The notes under the pieces: generated by a model | What the model was told of the DNA's origin: nothing | Seen by the model: only the letters and a program-made list of their open reading frames with translations | The model's database searches: none | Origin: Candidatus Gallionella acididurans | Lineage (GTDB): Bacteria > Pseudomonadota > Gammaproteobacteria > Burkholderiales > Gallionellaceae | Length of the DNA stretch: 64,000 nucleotides | Assembly: GCA_001577345.1 (NCBI GenBank) | Contig: LSLI01000003.1 | Coordinates: 1 to 64,000 of the forward strand | Direction of reading: 5' to 3' | Made by a program: the position numbers and the translations under genes | Part shown: in pieces, positions 1-10,747 of the stretch | Position numbering within the stretch: the first letter of the stretch is position 1 | How the letters are laid out: every line of letters starts with the position of its first letter

Positions 1-99
1 ACTAGTGGTAATTTTCGCAAGCTTGGCACTTTTGCTTGGGATGCGGGCGCAACTGCTACAATTCCAGACGTTGGAAAATACCGTCAAAAGGAATTGCGA

Positions 100-381
100 A
101 TGAGGGTGTCGATTTTATTGTTGTTCCCTGTCCTATTTTTTGCCGGTTGCGACAAGCAAAGTGCGGCTGCGCGCGATGCGCAGGCGCAAGCCAGGCCAGG
201 TTACCAGACGGCAAAGACCTTCTGCTCGCAGTGCCACGATCTGCCGAGTGGTGACCAGTATCCACCCGCTGCGTGGCCTTATGTGGTCTCGCGCATGGAG
301 GGTCATATGGAATCAGCCCACAAGCGGATCCCGAGTGCGGCGGAGCATGATGCGATCATCGGGTATCTGCAAAGCAAATGA
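100..381 (+). CDS. Small monoheme c-type cytochrome-like lipoprotein
   Basis: Lipobox LFFAGC after a hydrophobic leader, single CxxCH (CSQCH); ATG at 100 preceded by aaaagga; the track start at 94 is a TTG. Confidence 0.7.
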   Translation: MRVSILLLFPVLFFAGCDKQSAAARDAQAQARPGYQTAKTFCSQCHDLPSGDQYPPAAWPYVVSRMEGHMESAHKRIPSAAEHDAIIGYLQSK

Positions 382-448
382 TGGTGTTTGGTCGAATTGG
401 ACTGACGCAGAAACAGATCGGGTTGACGATTACCATACTTGCTTCGCA

Positions 449-486
449 CAATAGAAAAAGCCCGTTGCGCAAGCAACGGGCTTTTT
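449..486 (+). terminator. Rho-independent terminator
   Basis: aaaaagcccgttgcgcaagcaacgggctttttt: GC-rich stem with A/T runs on both sides, possibly bidirectional. Confidence 0.85.
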
Positions 487-511
487 TGCCGCACACAGCC
501 AATCCCGGGGT

Positions 512-1723
512 TCAGGCGTAATAACGCAAGCGCATGGAAAACTGTTGCAGCGCGGCGATGCCGCTGGTTTCAGCGCGACGGCACCATGCCTCCAGATCAT
601 TTACCATCTGTTCCTTGGACGAGGCGGAACGTTGCCAGATCGAAAACAGTTCCTGGCGCAGGGTATAGGCAGTGTTCAACCGGGTGCTGGTCTGTATGAC
701 CAGGCCCAGTTTCAATCTTTCCTGCTCGCTGAGAACGGTAGCGTCAGCATGCAGCCAGTGCTTGACATGCTTGAGATCAACTTTCGCCAAGCCGGGCATA
801 CGCATTTTGAGTTGTGCAATTTCCTCGCGATAGGTTTTTTTCAGGGATTTCGCATATCTGGCCATCACTTCGTAACGGTGGGCCATCACCGCATGCAGCG
901 TATCGATATCACATACCGTTTTGCTGGTATTCAGGCGTACTTTGGGCGCAACCCTTTTGATTTTGGCCAATCCCAGTACTGCCATGCTGCGGATGTACAG
1001 CCAGCCTATGTCGAATTCATACCATTTGCTGGAGAGTTTCGCTGAGCCGATATGGGCGTGGTGGTTGTTGTGCAGTTCTTCTCCGCCGATCAGGATTCCC
1101 CACGGAATGATGTTGGTGGATGCGTCGGCAGGCTGGAAGTTTCGATACCCCCAGTAGTGCCCGGCACCGTTGATAATTCCCGCCGCCGTCACAGGTATCC
1201 AGATCATTTGCACTGCCCAGATGGTGATACCGATAGGCCCGAACAGCAGCACGTCGATGGCCAGCATCAGCATGATGCCCAGTGTGGTGTGCCGGGAATA
1301 AATGTTGCGTTCCAGCCAGTCATCCGGCGTGCCGCGCCCATATTTTTCCAGGGTTTCCTGGTTTATGGCTTCCTTGCGATAAAGCTCGGCACCTTCCAGC
1401 AGCACCTTTTTTATCCCCATAATTTGCGGGCTGTGCGGATCTTCCCGGGTCTCGCATTTGGCGTGATGTTTGCGATGCACGGAGGCCCATTCCTTTGTCA
1501 CCGTGCCGGTGGTCAGCCACAACCAGAAACGGAAGAAATGGCTGGCGATAGGGTGCAGATCCAGGGCATGGTGAGACTGGTGGCGGTGCAGAAAAATTGT
1601 CACCGAAGCAATGGTTACGTGGGTGAGCGCCAGTGCGGACAGCACATAACCCCACCATGGTAAATCAAGTAAGCCTGAAAACATGCGACCTCCGAATTGC
1701 AAAGATTGGTTGCAATTTATCAA
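512..1723 (-). CDS. Fatty acid desaturase (acyl-lipid/acyl-CoA delta-9 type)
   Basis: Histidine boxes HRHQSHH, HRKHH, HNNHH. Confidence 0.85.
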   Translation of the reverse strand: MINCNQSLQFGGRMFSGLLDLPWWGYVLSALALTHVTIASVTIFLHRHQSHHALDLHPIASHFFRFWLWLTTGTVTKEWASVHRKHHAKCETREDPHSPQIMGIKKVLLEGAELYRKEAINQETLEKYGRGTPDDWLERNIYSRHTTLGIMLMLAIDVLLFGPIGITIWAVQMIWIPVTAAGIINGAGHYWGYRNFQPADASTNIIPWGILIGGEELHNNHHAHIGSAKLSSKWYEFDIGWLYIRSMAVLGLAKIKRVAPKVRLNTSKTVCDIDTLHAVMAHRYEVMARYAKSLKKTYREEIAQLKMRMPGLAKVDLKHVKHWLHADATVLSEQERLKLGLVIQTSTRLNTAYTLRQELFSIWQRSASSKEQMVNDLEAWCRRAETSGIAALQQFSMRLRYYA

Positions 1724-1771
1724 CTTTGTAAAAGTACGGACATTTTACAGGAGCGCGCTTGCGGCAGGTAA

Positions 1772-3046
1772 CTAAATTCGTTCCAGTACCGCGGCGAAGA
1801 ATCCATCCGTGTTGTGTAAATGGGGGCGCAATTCAAGATAATCAAGCGCTTCCACCGCTATCTTTTGCTGCTGCAATATTTCCCCGGCAGGGCGCAGCAC
1901 GAAATCGGGATGGGCGGAGAGGAAGTTCTGCACGATATGCTGGTTTTCTTCCGGCAGGAAGCTGCAAGTCGCGTACACCAGACGCCCGCCTTTTTTCAGC
2001 AGTCGGCTGGCAGAGGCGAGGATGGCAGCCTGTAGCACGGTGTATGCCTCGATGCTCTCGGGAGACTGGCGGAATTTCAGATCCGGGCTGCGCCGCAACG
2101 TGCCCAGGCCGCTGCAGGGCGCATCCACCAGCACGCGGTCGATCTTGCCGGCCAGCCGTTTTACCTTGAGGTCGTTCTCATGTGCGATCAGCATGGGCTG
2201 GATGTTGCTGGCACCGGAGCGCTTCAGGCGCGGTTTGAGATTGGCGAGGCGCTTTTCCGAAACGTCCATCGCATATAAACGCCCTTGCGAATTCATCATC
2301 GCGGAAAGCATCAGTGTCTTGCCGCCCGCGCCCGCGCAAAAATCAACCACCATGTCGTTGCGTCTTGGCGCGAGCAGAAAACCGAGCAGCTGGCTGCCCT
2401 CGTCCTGGACTTCTATCTTGCCTTCGGTGAACAGCGCATCGCGATTGAGCGGGATCTTTTCCTTCAGGCGGATGCCGACCGGGGAATAGGGCGTGGCGGA
2501 AGCCGCGATATTTTTTTCGTGCAGCTGCTGCAGCACTTCGTCGCGCCTGGCGAGCAGGGTGTTGACCCTGATATCCAGCGGCGCTCCCTGTTGCATGGAT
2601 TTTCCTATCGCGAGTATGTCTTCATCCGTATAGGATGCGCGCATTTTTTCCACCAGCCATTCGGGCAATTCGGCTTGTATCGACAGGGACAGGCCTTCGG
2701 GCTTTACGCCCTTCACGGTGGCGAGCCAGTCCTTTTCACCGGGTTTAAGCACCGGTTCGAGTTCGCGCAGGTTGTAGCCGCCGAACCTGATCATGTGGGC
2801 TAGCGCCATCCGGCGTGGCGTGGCGGATGGCGTGTCTCCGGATGAGTTGCCCGCGCAGGCATGTTCCAGCAGCAGCCGGTGGCGCAGCACGCCAAACACA
2901 GTCTCGGCGACCAGTTCGCGTTCATTGGAGCCGATGCGTTCGTCCTTGAAAAAATAGCGCAGTGTGGTATCGGCCGGATGAGCCAGCGGCAGAACGGTGC
3001 GCAGTGTCTGGATGACGAGGTCTAAGCGGTATTCGGTGATAAGCAT
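1772..3046 (-). CDS. RsmB/NOP family SAM-dependent rRNA cytosine-C5 methyltransferase
   Basis: DFCAGAGGKTL, VDAPCSGLGTLRRSPD, YATCSFLPEEN motifs. Confidence 0.85.
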   Translation of the reverse strand: MLITEYRLDLVIQTLRTVLPLAHPADTTLRYFFKDERIGSNERELVAETVFGVLRHRLLLEHACAGNSSGDTPSATPRRMALAHMIRFGGYNLRELEPVLKPGEKDWLATVKGVKPEGLSLSIQAELPEWLVEKMRASYTDEDILAIGKSMQQGAPLDIRVNTLLARRDEVLQQLHEKNIAASATPYSPVGIRLKEKIPLNRDALFTEGKIEVQDEGSQLLGFLLAPRRNDMVVDFCAGAGGKTLMLSAMMNSQGRLYAMDVSEKRLANLKPRLKRSGASNIQPMLIAHENDLKVKRLAGKIDRVLVDAPCSGLGTLRRSPDLKFRQSPESIEAYTVLQAAILASASRLLKKGGRLVYATCSFLPEENQHIVQNFLSAHPDFVLRPAGEILQQQKIAVEALDYLELRPHLHNTDGFFAAVLERI

Positions 3047-3114
3047 GGATGAAGTAATTATACAAATTCAGGCGCGCAGTTTAGCAGACACCGACAGGGT
3101 TTCCCTTCCCGGCA

Positions 3115-4062
3115 TTATTTATCACCGGCGCGTATGTCTGAAATCACAAATTCCTCGGTCACCTTGTCCGAACTGTCGACCAGTTGAAATTTTACCGGTA
3201 ACAAACGGTATTGCAGTCCCAGCCAGATTTCGAAATGGGCTGCTCCTGACTCATGCATTTCGCGCAGATGCAAAACGGGCAACTTGCCCAGCGGGGTGGC
3301 GAGTTCCGCCCTTGTGCCGATTTCGATCTGATATTGCTGCAGCTGCGCGCCATCGCTGACAGGTATCGCAAAATACTCGCCATGCATGGGGAGTTGCGAG
3401 ATCTGGTAGATGAAGCTGAGTATGTCCTGGGCATCCCGGGGCAGCGGGATTTCGCCTCCGTCCTGGAGCCGCAGTTTCTGCGCAACCCAGTCGAACGTGG
3501 CTTGCACACCCTGCTTGCCGTCCCGGGTGATTTTTTCTTCCTCGTAGGTGTCCGGCTGCAATCCGTGTTCACCGATCTTGCCGGAACTGGTCTGGGTAAT
3601 CCGGTCACTGTTCCGCAAGCTGCTCAGCCCGGCAGTTTGGCGTTCTGACTTGAGGGTGTAGCGGTTCCCGGAAATATCCAGCTGCTGATGGATTTCGCCG
3701 ATCCTTGAGCCTTCCCCGCCCCGGTATACGATAAAAGTGAGTTGCAGGTGTCTGGGAAACGGGTGGGCCGCGATGCTCTCATCTGCCTTGCTCATCCTGG
3801 CCATTGCATGGCTTGCGAGTCCGGTTTCCGGGCTGTTGTCAAGTTTGGTTAAGGGATTTGCAGGTTCAGTCTTCGCAGGCTTCGGTGTATCCGCAACCCT
3901 GGTTTTGGGTGGAGGCTCGATCCTGACGGAAAGCGGCGGCAACTCGATTCTGGTGCGCGGAAATTGGATATAGGGCAACCACAGGATGGCGGCATGTATC
4001 AGCACCGAGAGTGCAATGGCCAAGGTGATGCGCCGGACGGGGCTGTTCAGGGCTGCAATCAC
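3115..4062 (-). CDS. DUF3108-like protein with TonB-like N-terminus (TM plus Pro-rich)
   Basis: N-terminal TM then PPLSVRIEPPPKT; C-terminal half resembles the adjacent DUF3108-like protein. Confidence 0.65.
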   Translation of the reverse strand: MIAALNSPVRRITLAIALSVLIHAAILWLPYIQFPRTRIELPPLSVRIEPPPKTRVADTPKPAKTEPANPLTKLDNSPETGLASHAMARMSKADESIAAHPFPRHLQLTFIVYRGGEGSRIGEIHQQLDISGNRYTLKSERQTAGLSSLRNSDRITQTSSGKIGEHGLQPDTYEEEKITRDGKQGVQATFDWVAQKLRLQDGGEIPLPRDAQDILSFIYQISQLPMHGEYFAIPVSDGAQLQQYQIEIGTRAELATPLGKLPVLHLREMHESGAAHFEIWLGLQYRLLPVKFQLVDSSDKVTEEFVISDIRAGDK

Positions 4063-4802
4063 GGCACGTAATTGAGCCCGGTCAGTTCCTGCGAAAGCTT
4101 GCCTCCATCGGGATCGGTGATGACCATCTTGCAGGGGAAGCCGGCATGATCTTCGGCCAGCCAGATTTCAGTGCGGTTAACGCCCGCTTCTGGCACGCTG
4201 GCGACGTACAGGGCCCTGAACGTGCCGAACGGAACGGTCACGCTCTGGCCGGGGGTGATGCGGTAATTGTACAAGTCCAGCTTGCTGCCGTTGGTCATGT
4301 TGAAGTTCAGGGTGTCGCTGTTGGCCAGGGACAGGAACAAGAATTGATACATCGCGCTCAGTCTATCCTGGGTGCCATCCGGCAGCGCCAATACTCGCTT
4401 TTGTCCGTGCTCGGTCAGGGTCAGCCGCCTGGTGTTCCAGTCGAAATCGGCACGGCGTTCCTTGCTTGCATCGCTTTCACGCCGGTCAAGGAAATGTAAC
4501 GGCTGCAGGCCGCGTGAATTTATCAGGCCGTTGCTGGTGATGATGATTCTTCCCGGCTGGAATACCGCCAGCAATCCTACCGCGCGAGTGGTGCTGGTCA
4601 GCGCATATCTGTCCTTGTCGCGTGTAAAGGTCTCGACGATCTGGCCGATTTTCAAGCCGCCTTTGTAAATATCGTAATTGGCCGAAACCCTGCTCGGCGC
4701 GGCGGCCCAGGCGGAAGGCAGAGGACAAATGGCAAGGGACAGAATAAAGATCCGGCATAGCCGCGCCAATCCCGCTGTTTTACTTTTTGCATTTTCTGTC
4801 AT
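4059..4802 (-). CDS. DUF3108 domain-containing protein
   Basis: Signal peptide followed by YDIYKGGLKIGQIVETF; start MTENAK chosen to avoid overlap with purN. Confidence 0.7.
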   Translation of the reverse strand: MTENAKSKTAGLARLCRIFILSLAICPLPSAWAAAPSRVSANYDIYKGGLKIGQIVETFTRDKDRYALTSTTRAVGLLAVFQPGRIIITSNGLINSRGLQPLHFLDRRESDASKERRADFDWNTRRLTLTEHGQKRVLALPDGTQDRLSAMYQFLFLSLANSDTLNFNMTNGSKLDLYNYRITPGQSVTVPFGTFRALYVASVPEAGVNRTEIWLAEDHAGFPCKMVITDPDGGKLSQELTGLNYVP

Positions 4803-4807
4803 AGGGC

Positions 4808-5446
4808 TTATTCCAGGCCGGGTGAAAACAGCGTGTGGCCGGACTGCTTGTGATGGCGCAATACGGCATGTCCCTTCCCGTTCAATACAACCCTGTCTTT
4901 GCATAGCCAGCGTATGGCCTGGGCGTAGATGCGATGCTCTTCACGCAGCACGCGTGCCGCCAGGGTTTGCTCGGTATCGTCGCGCAACACCGGTACCGCC
5001 GCCTGAATGATGATAGGCCCGTGGTCGAGGTCGCGGGTGACGAAATGCACCGTGCAGCCGTGTATCTTCACCCCGTCCTGCAATGCGCGGGCGTGGGTGT
5101 CCAGGCCGCTGTAGGCCGGTAACAATGACGGATGGATGTTGATCATTCTGCCGTGATACCGGGACACGAAATTCGCGCCGAGGATGCGCATGAATCCTGC
5201 CAGCGCAACAATATCCGGAGCGAAGGAATCTATGGCCCTTGCCAGCGCGGCATCGAAGCTGTCGCGATCCGGATAGTCGCGGTGTTCGATGACAACGGCA
5301 GGGATGCAGTGTGCTCTGGCAATGTCCAGACCTTCGGCATCTGCGCGATTGCTGATCACCGCAGCGATGCGGCAGTGCAGTGTTGCTTCCAGCAGGGCTT
5401 GCATGTTGCTGCCCCGGCCGGATATCAGGATGACGATATTTTTCAT
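4808..5446 (-). CDS. purN: Phosphoribosylglycinamide formyltransferase
   Basis: MKNIVILISGRGSNMQALL, NIHPSLLPAYSGLDTHARAL, HFVTRDLDHGPII. Confidence 0.95.
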   Translation of the reverse strand: MKNIVILISGRGSNMQALLEATLHCRIAAVISNRADAEGLDIARAHCIPAVVIEHRDYPDRDSFDAALARAIDSFAPDIVALAGFMRILGANFVSRYHGRMINIHPSLLPAYSGLDTHARALQDGVKIHGCTVHFVTRDLDHGPIIIQAAVPVLRDDTEQTLAARVLREEHRIYAQAIRWLCKDRVVLNGKGHAVLRHHKQSGHTLFSPGLE

Positions 5447-5472
5447 TTGTGAAGAGCCTAGCCGGATATTAG

Positions 5473-5584
5473 CCACGGAATGTGCGGATCACACGGAATC
5501 GGGTGACCGCCAACTTTTGGCGGCCACCCGATCGGTGAACTCAATGCCTGGAGTGGCCCATGATTCTTTCCGTGTATTCCGTGG
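5473..5584. repeat. Large nested inverted repeat between purM and purN
   Basis: Central cgggtg-a-ccgccaa-ctt-ttggcgg-c-cacccg (5500-5530) inside arms acacggaa/ttccgtgt and ccacggaat/attccgtgg. Confidence 0.85.
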
Positions 5585-5605
5585 GTAAGAATTGTCTTTA
5601 TTCGG

Positions 5606-6688
5606 TCAGCTGACTTGCGTCTGGGTCTCATTGCCCTGGCGCGCGCGTATCGTGCCGATGATGGTGGCGCGCTCGCCCGCGGCATTGAGTTGCGCCATTG
5701 CCGCATCCGCATCTTGCTTGGCCACGATTACCACCATCCCGATGCCGCAGTTGAAGGTGCGATACATCTCCTGCGGGGCGACGTTGCCCATCTCGCGCAG
5801 CCAGTCGAACAGCGCCGGCGTATGCCATGCCTTGCCGTCCAGTTGCGCGACGACATTCTCCGGCAACACGCGCGGCACGTTCTCCAGCAGGCCGCCGCCG
5901 GTGATGTGCGCCATGCCTTTTACGGTGAGCGATTTCATCAGCGCCAGCAGCGGCTTCACGTAGATGCGCGTCGGAGCCATGATCAGGTCGGCCAGCGGTA
6001 TTCCGTCGAGTTTCTGGCCGAGATCGGCTTTGCGGGTGCTGATGATTTTGCGCACAAGCGAATAACCGTTCGAGTGCGCGCCGTTCGAGGCGAGTCCGAT
6101 CACGGTATCGCCTGCCCTGATGTCGGCGCCGCTGATGATGGCGGATTTTTCCACAACGCCGACCGCGAAACCCGCCAGATCGTATTCTCCCGCCGGATAC
6201 ATGCCGGGCATTTCGGCGGTTTCACCGCCGATCAGCGCGCAGCCGGCCTGTTCGCAACCGAACGCGATGCCCTTGATGACTTCGGTGGCGGCATCCACGT
6301 CGAGCTTGCCGCAGGCGAAGTAATCGAGGAAGAACAGCGGTTCCGCGCCCTGCACCAGGATGTCGTTGACGCTCATGCCGACCAGATCGATGCCGACCGT
6401 GTCGTGGCGGTTCAGCTCGAAGGCGAGCCTGAGCTTGGTGCCTACGCCGTCGGTTCCGGACACCAGCACGGGTTCGCGATATTTTTTGGAAATTTCCACC
6501 AGCGCGCCGAAGCCGCCGATGCCGCCGAGCACTTCCGGGCGCATCGTGCGTTTGGCAAACGGTTTGATATTCTCGACGAGCCGGTCACCGGCGTCTATGT
6601 CCACCCCCGCGTCTCTGTAGGTAAGGCCGTCGCGGTAAGTCAGGCCCCCGCTGTTGACGGAGGAAGTAGTGTCAGTTGAGTTGTTCAA
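5606..6688 (-). CDS. purM: Phosphoribosylformylglycinamidine cyclo-ligase
   Basis: [44 protein letters not shown]. Confidence 0.95.
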   Translation of the reverse strand: MNNSTDTTSSVNSGGLTYRDGLTYRDAGVDIDAGDRLVENIKPFAKRTMRPEVLGGIGGFGALVEISKKYREPVLVSGTDGVGTKLRLAFELNRHDTVGIDLVGMSVNDILVQGAEPLFFLDYFACGKLDVDAATEVIKGIAFGCEQAGCALIGGETAEMPGMYPAGEYDLAGFAVGVVEKSAIISGADIRAGDTVIGLASNGAHSNGYSLVRKIISTRKADLGQKLDGIPLADLIMAPTRIYVKPLLALMKSLTVKGMAHITGGGLLENVPRVLPENVVAQLDGKAWHTPALFDWLREMGNVAPQEMYRTFNCGIGMVVIVAKQDADAAMAQLNAAGERATIIGTIRARQGNETQTQVS

Positions 6689-6749
6689 GTTGAGTTTTCG
6701 CTTTCTACAGGATAAAGTGCCGCACGATTTCCCGCGAATTTTACCCCAA

Positions 6750-7808
6750 ATGACCTTATCCCGCTTCGCCGCCTTGCAATGGCTGTCTTTCGCTTTGGTG
6801 GCCGCATTGCTGGTCTACCTGCTCAGCCCTATCCTTACCCCCTTCGTTGCTGCCGGCATCGTTGCCTACATCTGCAATCCGCTGGTGCAGCGGCTGACTG
6901 CGTGGAAGCTGCCCCGCACCATCGCGGTGGCGCTGGTGATGGCCGGGTTGCTGCTGCTGTTCGCATTGCTGCTGCTGATCGTGTTGCCGCTGCTGGAAAA
7001 AGAGGTCAGCCAGTTCGTGGCGCGTCTGCCGGACTGGATCGAAGGTACGCGCACGCATCTCCTGCCGTTGCTGCAAAAATGGTTTGGTGCTGATTTGCAA
7101 TGGGATAGCGGCGCAATAAAAAATATTTTTTTAAGTCACTGGCAGAGCGCCGGAGGCGTTTTGGAAAAGCTGCTGCCCTGGCTGGGCAGCAGCGGCGGTG
7201 CGATCATCGGCCTGGCGCTCGACCTGCTGCTGTTCCCGGTGGCGATGTTTTACCTGTTGCGCGACTGGAACGGCGGTCTGGCGCGCCTGGATGAACTGAT
7301 CCCGCGCCATCTATACACCAAGACCCGGGCGGTCATCGCAGAAGTGGACCGCGTCATGGCAGAGTTCCTGCGCGGGCAGATCTCCGTGATGCTGCTGATG
7401 AGCGTTTATTACGCACTGGTGCTGTGGTTGATCGGCCTGGATTTCGCGTTGCCGATCGGCATCATTGCCGGCATGCTGGTGTTCGTGCCTTATCTGGGCA
7501 TGATCACCGGCCTGACCCTGGCCACGCTGGCGGCAATGATGCAGTTCAGCGAATTCGGCAGCGTGGCGCTGGTCTGGGCGGTGTTCGGCGCCGGTCAGTT
7601 GACCGAGGCGATGGTCGTCACCCCCAGGCTGGTCGGTGAACGGATCGGTCTGCACCCGCTGGCGGTGATTTTCGCGCTGCTCGCCTTCGGGCAATTATTC
7701 GGGTTTTTCGGGCTGTTGCTGGCGTTGCCGCTGTCCGCGATCTTTCTAGTCGCGCTGCGGTATGGCAAGGCATGGTATCTCTCCAGCACGATGTACCGAA
7801 AACCATGA
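6750..7808 (+). CDS. AI-2E family transporter (PerM-like)
   Basis: Multi-TM protein; [21 protein letters not shown] and [32 protein letters not shown]; divergent from purM. Confidence 0.85.
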   Translation: MTLSRFAALQWLSFALVAALLVYLLSPILTPFVAAGIVAYICNPLVQRLTAWKLPRTIAVALVMAGLLLLFALLLLIVLPLLEKEVSQFVARLPDWIEGTRTHLLPLLQKWFGADLQWDSGAIKNIFLSHWQSAGGVLEKLLPWLGSSGGAIIGLALDLLLFPVAMFYLLRDWNGGLARLDELIPRHLYTKTRAVIAEVDRVMAEFLRGQISVMLLMSVYYALVLWLIGLDFALPIGIIAGMLVFVPYLGMITGLTLATLAAMMQFSEFGSVALVWAVFGAGQLTEAMVVTPRLVGERIGLHPLAVIFALLAFGQLFGFFGLLLALPLSAIFLVALRYGKAWYLSSTMYRKP

Positions 7809-8464
7809 GCCAACTGCTGCTCGATATCGCTCCCGAAAGTCATCCGACCCTGGACAGTTTCGTGGCGGGGCGCAATATGGAATTGCTGTCGGCGCTGCGC
7901 CACACCCTGGCCGGCGGCGGCAATGAGCGCTGTTTCTATGTGTGGGGCGAGACCGGCAGCGGCAAAAGCCATCTGCTGCAGGCCTGCGTGCATGCCGCCA
8001 GGGGCATGGGACAAAACGCGCTTTATGCCCAAGGCGTGGTTCCTGAAAGCGCGGCGGTTGTGGCACTGGATGATGTGGAGAAGCTTGATGATGCGGCGCA
8101 AATCGGGCTGTTCAATCTCTACAATCAGATGCGCGAAAGCGGCGGCTTACTGCTGATCAGCGGCAGGGAATCCGTATTGCATCTCGGGTTGCGCGATGAT
8201 CTGCGCACTCGTCTGGGATGGGGTCTGGTGTATCAGGTCCATGGCCTGAGCGACGATGAGAAGGCGTTTGCCCTGTTGCAGCATGCACGGGCAAAGGGTT
8301 TCTTCCTGTCCCACGAAGTCACCCAGTATTTGTTGCGTCACGGCAGGCGCGATCTGCCGAGTTTGCTGGCGGTGCTTGACGCGTTGGATGCACACTCGCT
8401 GAGTTTGCATCGCGCGCCTTCCGTGCCGCTGCTCAAGGAAATATTACAGCGGGAGTTCAAGTGA
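7805..8464 (+). CDS. hda: DnaA regulatory inactivator Hda
   Basis: Short DnaA-type AAA protein: WGETGSGKSHLLQA, VVALDDVEKL, RDDLRTRLGWGLVYQ. Confidence 0.85.
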   Translation: MSQLLLDIAPESHPTLDSFVAGRNMELLSALRHTLAGGGNERCFYVWGETGSGKSHLLQACVHAARGMGQNALYAQGVVPESAAVVALDDVEKLDDAAQIGLFNLYNQMRESGGLLLISGRESVLHLGLRDDLRTRLGWGLVYQVHGLSDDEKAFALLQHARAKGFFLSHEVTQYLLRHGRRDLPSLLAVLDALDAHSLSLHRAPSVPLLKEILQREFK

Positions 8465-9123
8465 ATCTGGCATTGTTCGATCTGGATAACACCCTGCTTG
8501 ACGGCGACAGCGATTTCGAATGGTCGCAATTCCTGATCCGTATCGGCGTACTCGACCGGGAACTGTTCGAAGCCACGAATCTCGCCTTCTACGAACATTA
8601 CAAGGCCGGGACCCTGGATATCGGGGAGTTTCTGGATTTCCAGTTGAAGCCTTTGTCGCGCCATGCCCGAAAAACACTGGATGAATGGCATGGCCGGTTC
8701 ATGCGCGAGAAGGCGCTGGGAATGATCACACAGGCTGCGCGCGACCTGGTCAATCGCCATCGTGCCGCGAATGATGTGTGCATCATCATCACGGCGACCA
8801 ACAGTTTTGTCACTGCGCCGATCGCGCGCGCGTTCGGCGTCGAAAATTTGATCGCCACCGAACCGGAGCAGAGGGATGGCGAGTTCACCGGACGCGTCGC
8901 CGGCATTCCGTGTTTTCGCGAAGGGAAGATTATCCGTCTGGAAAGCTGGCTGGGTGAACGCGGCTGGAGCCTGGACAGCTTTGACAAAACCACGTTTTAC
9001 AGCGATTCATTGAATGATCTGCCGCTGTTGGGCAAAGTGAACAATCCCGTCGCGGTGAATCCGGATGCAACGCTGCGCGCGCACGCCGAAAAATCCGGAT
9101 GGCCGGTGATGAGTTTGCGCTGA
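8461..9123 (+). CDS. HAD-IB family hydrolase (SerB-like phosphatase)
   Basis: LALFDLDNTLLDGDSD, TATNSFVTAPIA, YSDSLNDLPLL. Confidence 0.85.
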   Translation: MNLALFDLDNTLLDGDSDFEWSQFLIRIGVLDRELFEATNLAFYEHYKAGTLDIGEFLDFQLKPLSRHARKTLDEWHGRFMREKALGMITQAARDLVNRHRAANDVCIIITATNSFVTAPIARAFGVENLIATEPEQRDGEFTGRVAGIPCFREGKIIRLESWLGERGWSLDSFDKTTFYSDSLNDLPLLGKVNNPVAVNPDATLRAHAEKSGWPVMSLR

Positions 9124-9256
9124 CGTTCCTGCTCCCGTTTCCCGGCATCCGTTCAGGTTGCGCGCCCATTTCGAGCCAGTCTGGCCGGGTTCATGCCGGC
9201 AGGTGTCCCCGCTATAGTTGCTGCGAAGCAGGTTGCAGGCATCGCGAGCCTGCGCC

Positions 9257-9805
9257 TCAGCGCTGCAAGCCCGCTTCCACTTCCTGTCGTTTGGCAGAAC
9301 CAACCAGCCGTTCCGCCAGGGTCAGCGCGAAATCCATTGCTGTTCCCGGGCCGCGCGAGGTGATGAACCGGCCGTCCTCGACGACGGCCGCGCGCTGTTG
9401 TTTCACCTTCGGGAATTGATCGAGCGTGCCGGGGAAGCCGGTGGCTTGCCTGCCGTCTAGCAATCCGGCCCCGGCAAGTACCGCAGGCGCCGCACAAATC
9501 GCGGCGACAAATTTTTGCTGTTGTGACATGCGTTGCACCAGATTTGATACGCGTATATCGGCTTTCAGATTGTCTGTGCCGGGCTGGCCGCCCGGCAGGA
9601 CTATCATGTCGAAATCATCATCGAGCACATCATCCAGCGTGCTATCCGGCATCAGCATCACGTTGCGGCTGCCTCGCAATGCGCCGCTGTCCAGGCCGGC
9701 CAAAGTGACGGAAACCCCGGCACGACGCAAAATATTCACGATCGTGATCGCTTCCAGTTCCTCGCTGCCTTCGGCGAATAAAACCAAGACTTTTTTCATG
9801 GGCAC
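9257..9805 (-). CDS. DJ-1/PfpI family protein
   Basis: KKVLVLFAEGSEELEAITIVNILRRAG, VAAICAAPAVLA nucleophile elbow. Confidence 0.9.
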   Translation of the reverse strand: MPMKKVLVLFAEGSEELEAITIVNILRRAGVSVTLAGLDSGALRGSRNVMLMPDSTLDDVLDDDFDMIVLPGGQPGTDNLKADIRVSNLVQRMSQQQKFVAAICAAPAVLAGAGLLDGRQATGFPGTLDQFPKVKQQRAAVVEDGRFITSRGPGTAMDFALTLAERLVGSAKRQEVEAGLQR

Positions 9806-10033
9806 CCCCGGTTACATGCTTGAACGAGCGCGATCGCGGTAATGATGCGCTGTCAGGATGGCGATGGGCAGATTGTATCCGTTTTGGGCATGGCCTTCCA
9901 TGAGCAGGTATCCGGAACGCAGCGTTGCAACTGTACATGCGGGTGTTTTGCCCGGGATATGGTAGTGCGATGATGCAACGCAAAGCACCGCGTTGGGTTA
10001 CCATAAACGATTCTTCGAACCTAGGACCGACCC

Positions 10034-10747
10034 ATGTCCCGCATACTGCTGATACTCGCTATTATGCTCTCTGGTTGTGCCGCCATACCGCAGCACCTGA
10101 CGGAAGAGAGGCAAAATGAAATAAGGAATGTCGCTGTTATTTCCCTGGTGCCTGAAAACGTGAATTTCGACAAGATCGGGACAATTTCATTTTTTAACCA
10201 GCACACCGTGTTTGATATGAATGGCAGGGTCGCCAGCGGCATCCTTTCCGCGGCACGGGCAAGAATCGCAAAGTCCCACCCGGCTTGGGCAGTCAAAAGC
10301 GTTCAATATGATCAAGCCGCCCTGTTGGCCATAGTGGAATCGCCGCTTGGTTTCAGTGCCACGGCCGCCAAGGATGCGTTTGCCGATTTGGCGCGCAAAA
10401 ACAACCTTGATGCAATATTTGTTGTGCGCGCTGCTGAGGATACTGACAATAATTTGCGTGAAGGCGTCAATGTGTTGTTTGCGAATAACCCCATGGATGC
10501 CAGCCAGAGGCTGACGGTCCGTGCAAACCTGAATGTTGCAATTACCGATAAACAGGGGGAGGTAATAGCCGAAGGCGGTGTGCCCGCCAGTCTGGATAAT
10601 GTCAAAGCGCTGGACCCTGATGCATTCGACCTGAAAGACAAAATGAAGAATAACCTGCGCCCTGAAGTTTTCAGCAAGCTGGGTGTTGAGGTTGTCGCCG
10701 ACTTAACCAGAAGAATTAACCTTTGTTTTGATTCCCTCGGGTTTTGA
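10034..10747 (+). CDS. Putative lipoprotein of unknown function
   Basis: Signal peptide with LSGC lipobox; intact 237 aa ORF. Confidence 0.6.
   Translation: MSRILLILAIMLSGCAAIPQHLTEERQNEIRNVAVISLVPENVNFDKIGTISFFNQHTVFDMNGRVASGILSAARARIAKSHPAWAVKSVQYDQAALLAIVESPLGFSATAAKDAFADLARKNNLDAIFVVRAAEDTDNNLREGVNVLFANNPMDASQRLTVRANLNVAITDKQGEVIAEGGVPASLDNVKALDPDAFDLKDKMKNNLRPEVFSKLGVEVVADLTRRINLCFDSLGF

Noticed and set aside
1-93. Sigma-70 promoter for the cytochrome gene (TTGGGA/TACAAT)
   Set aside because: Spacing of about 15 nt and weak -35; not convincing
9235-9253. Hairpin gcaggc-atcgcga-gcctgc as a terminator of the DJ-1 gene
   Set aside because: Short stem and no T-run on the relevant strand
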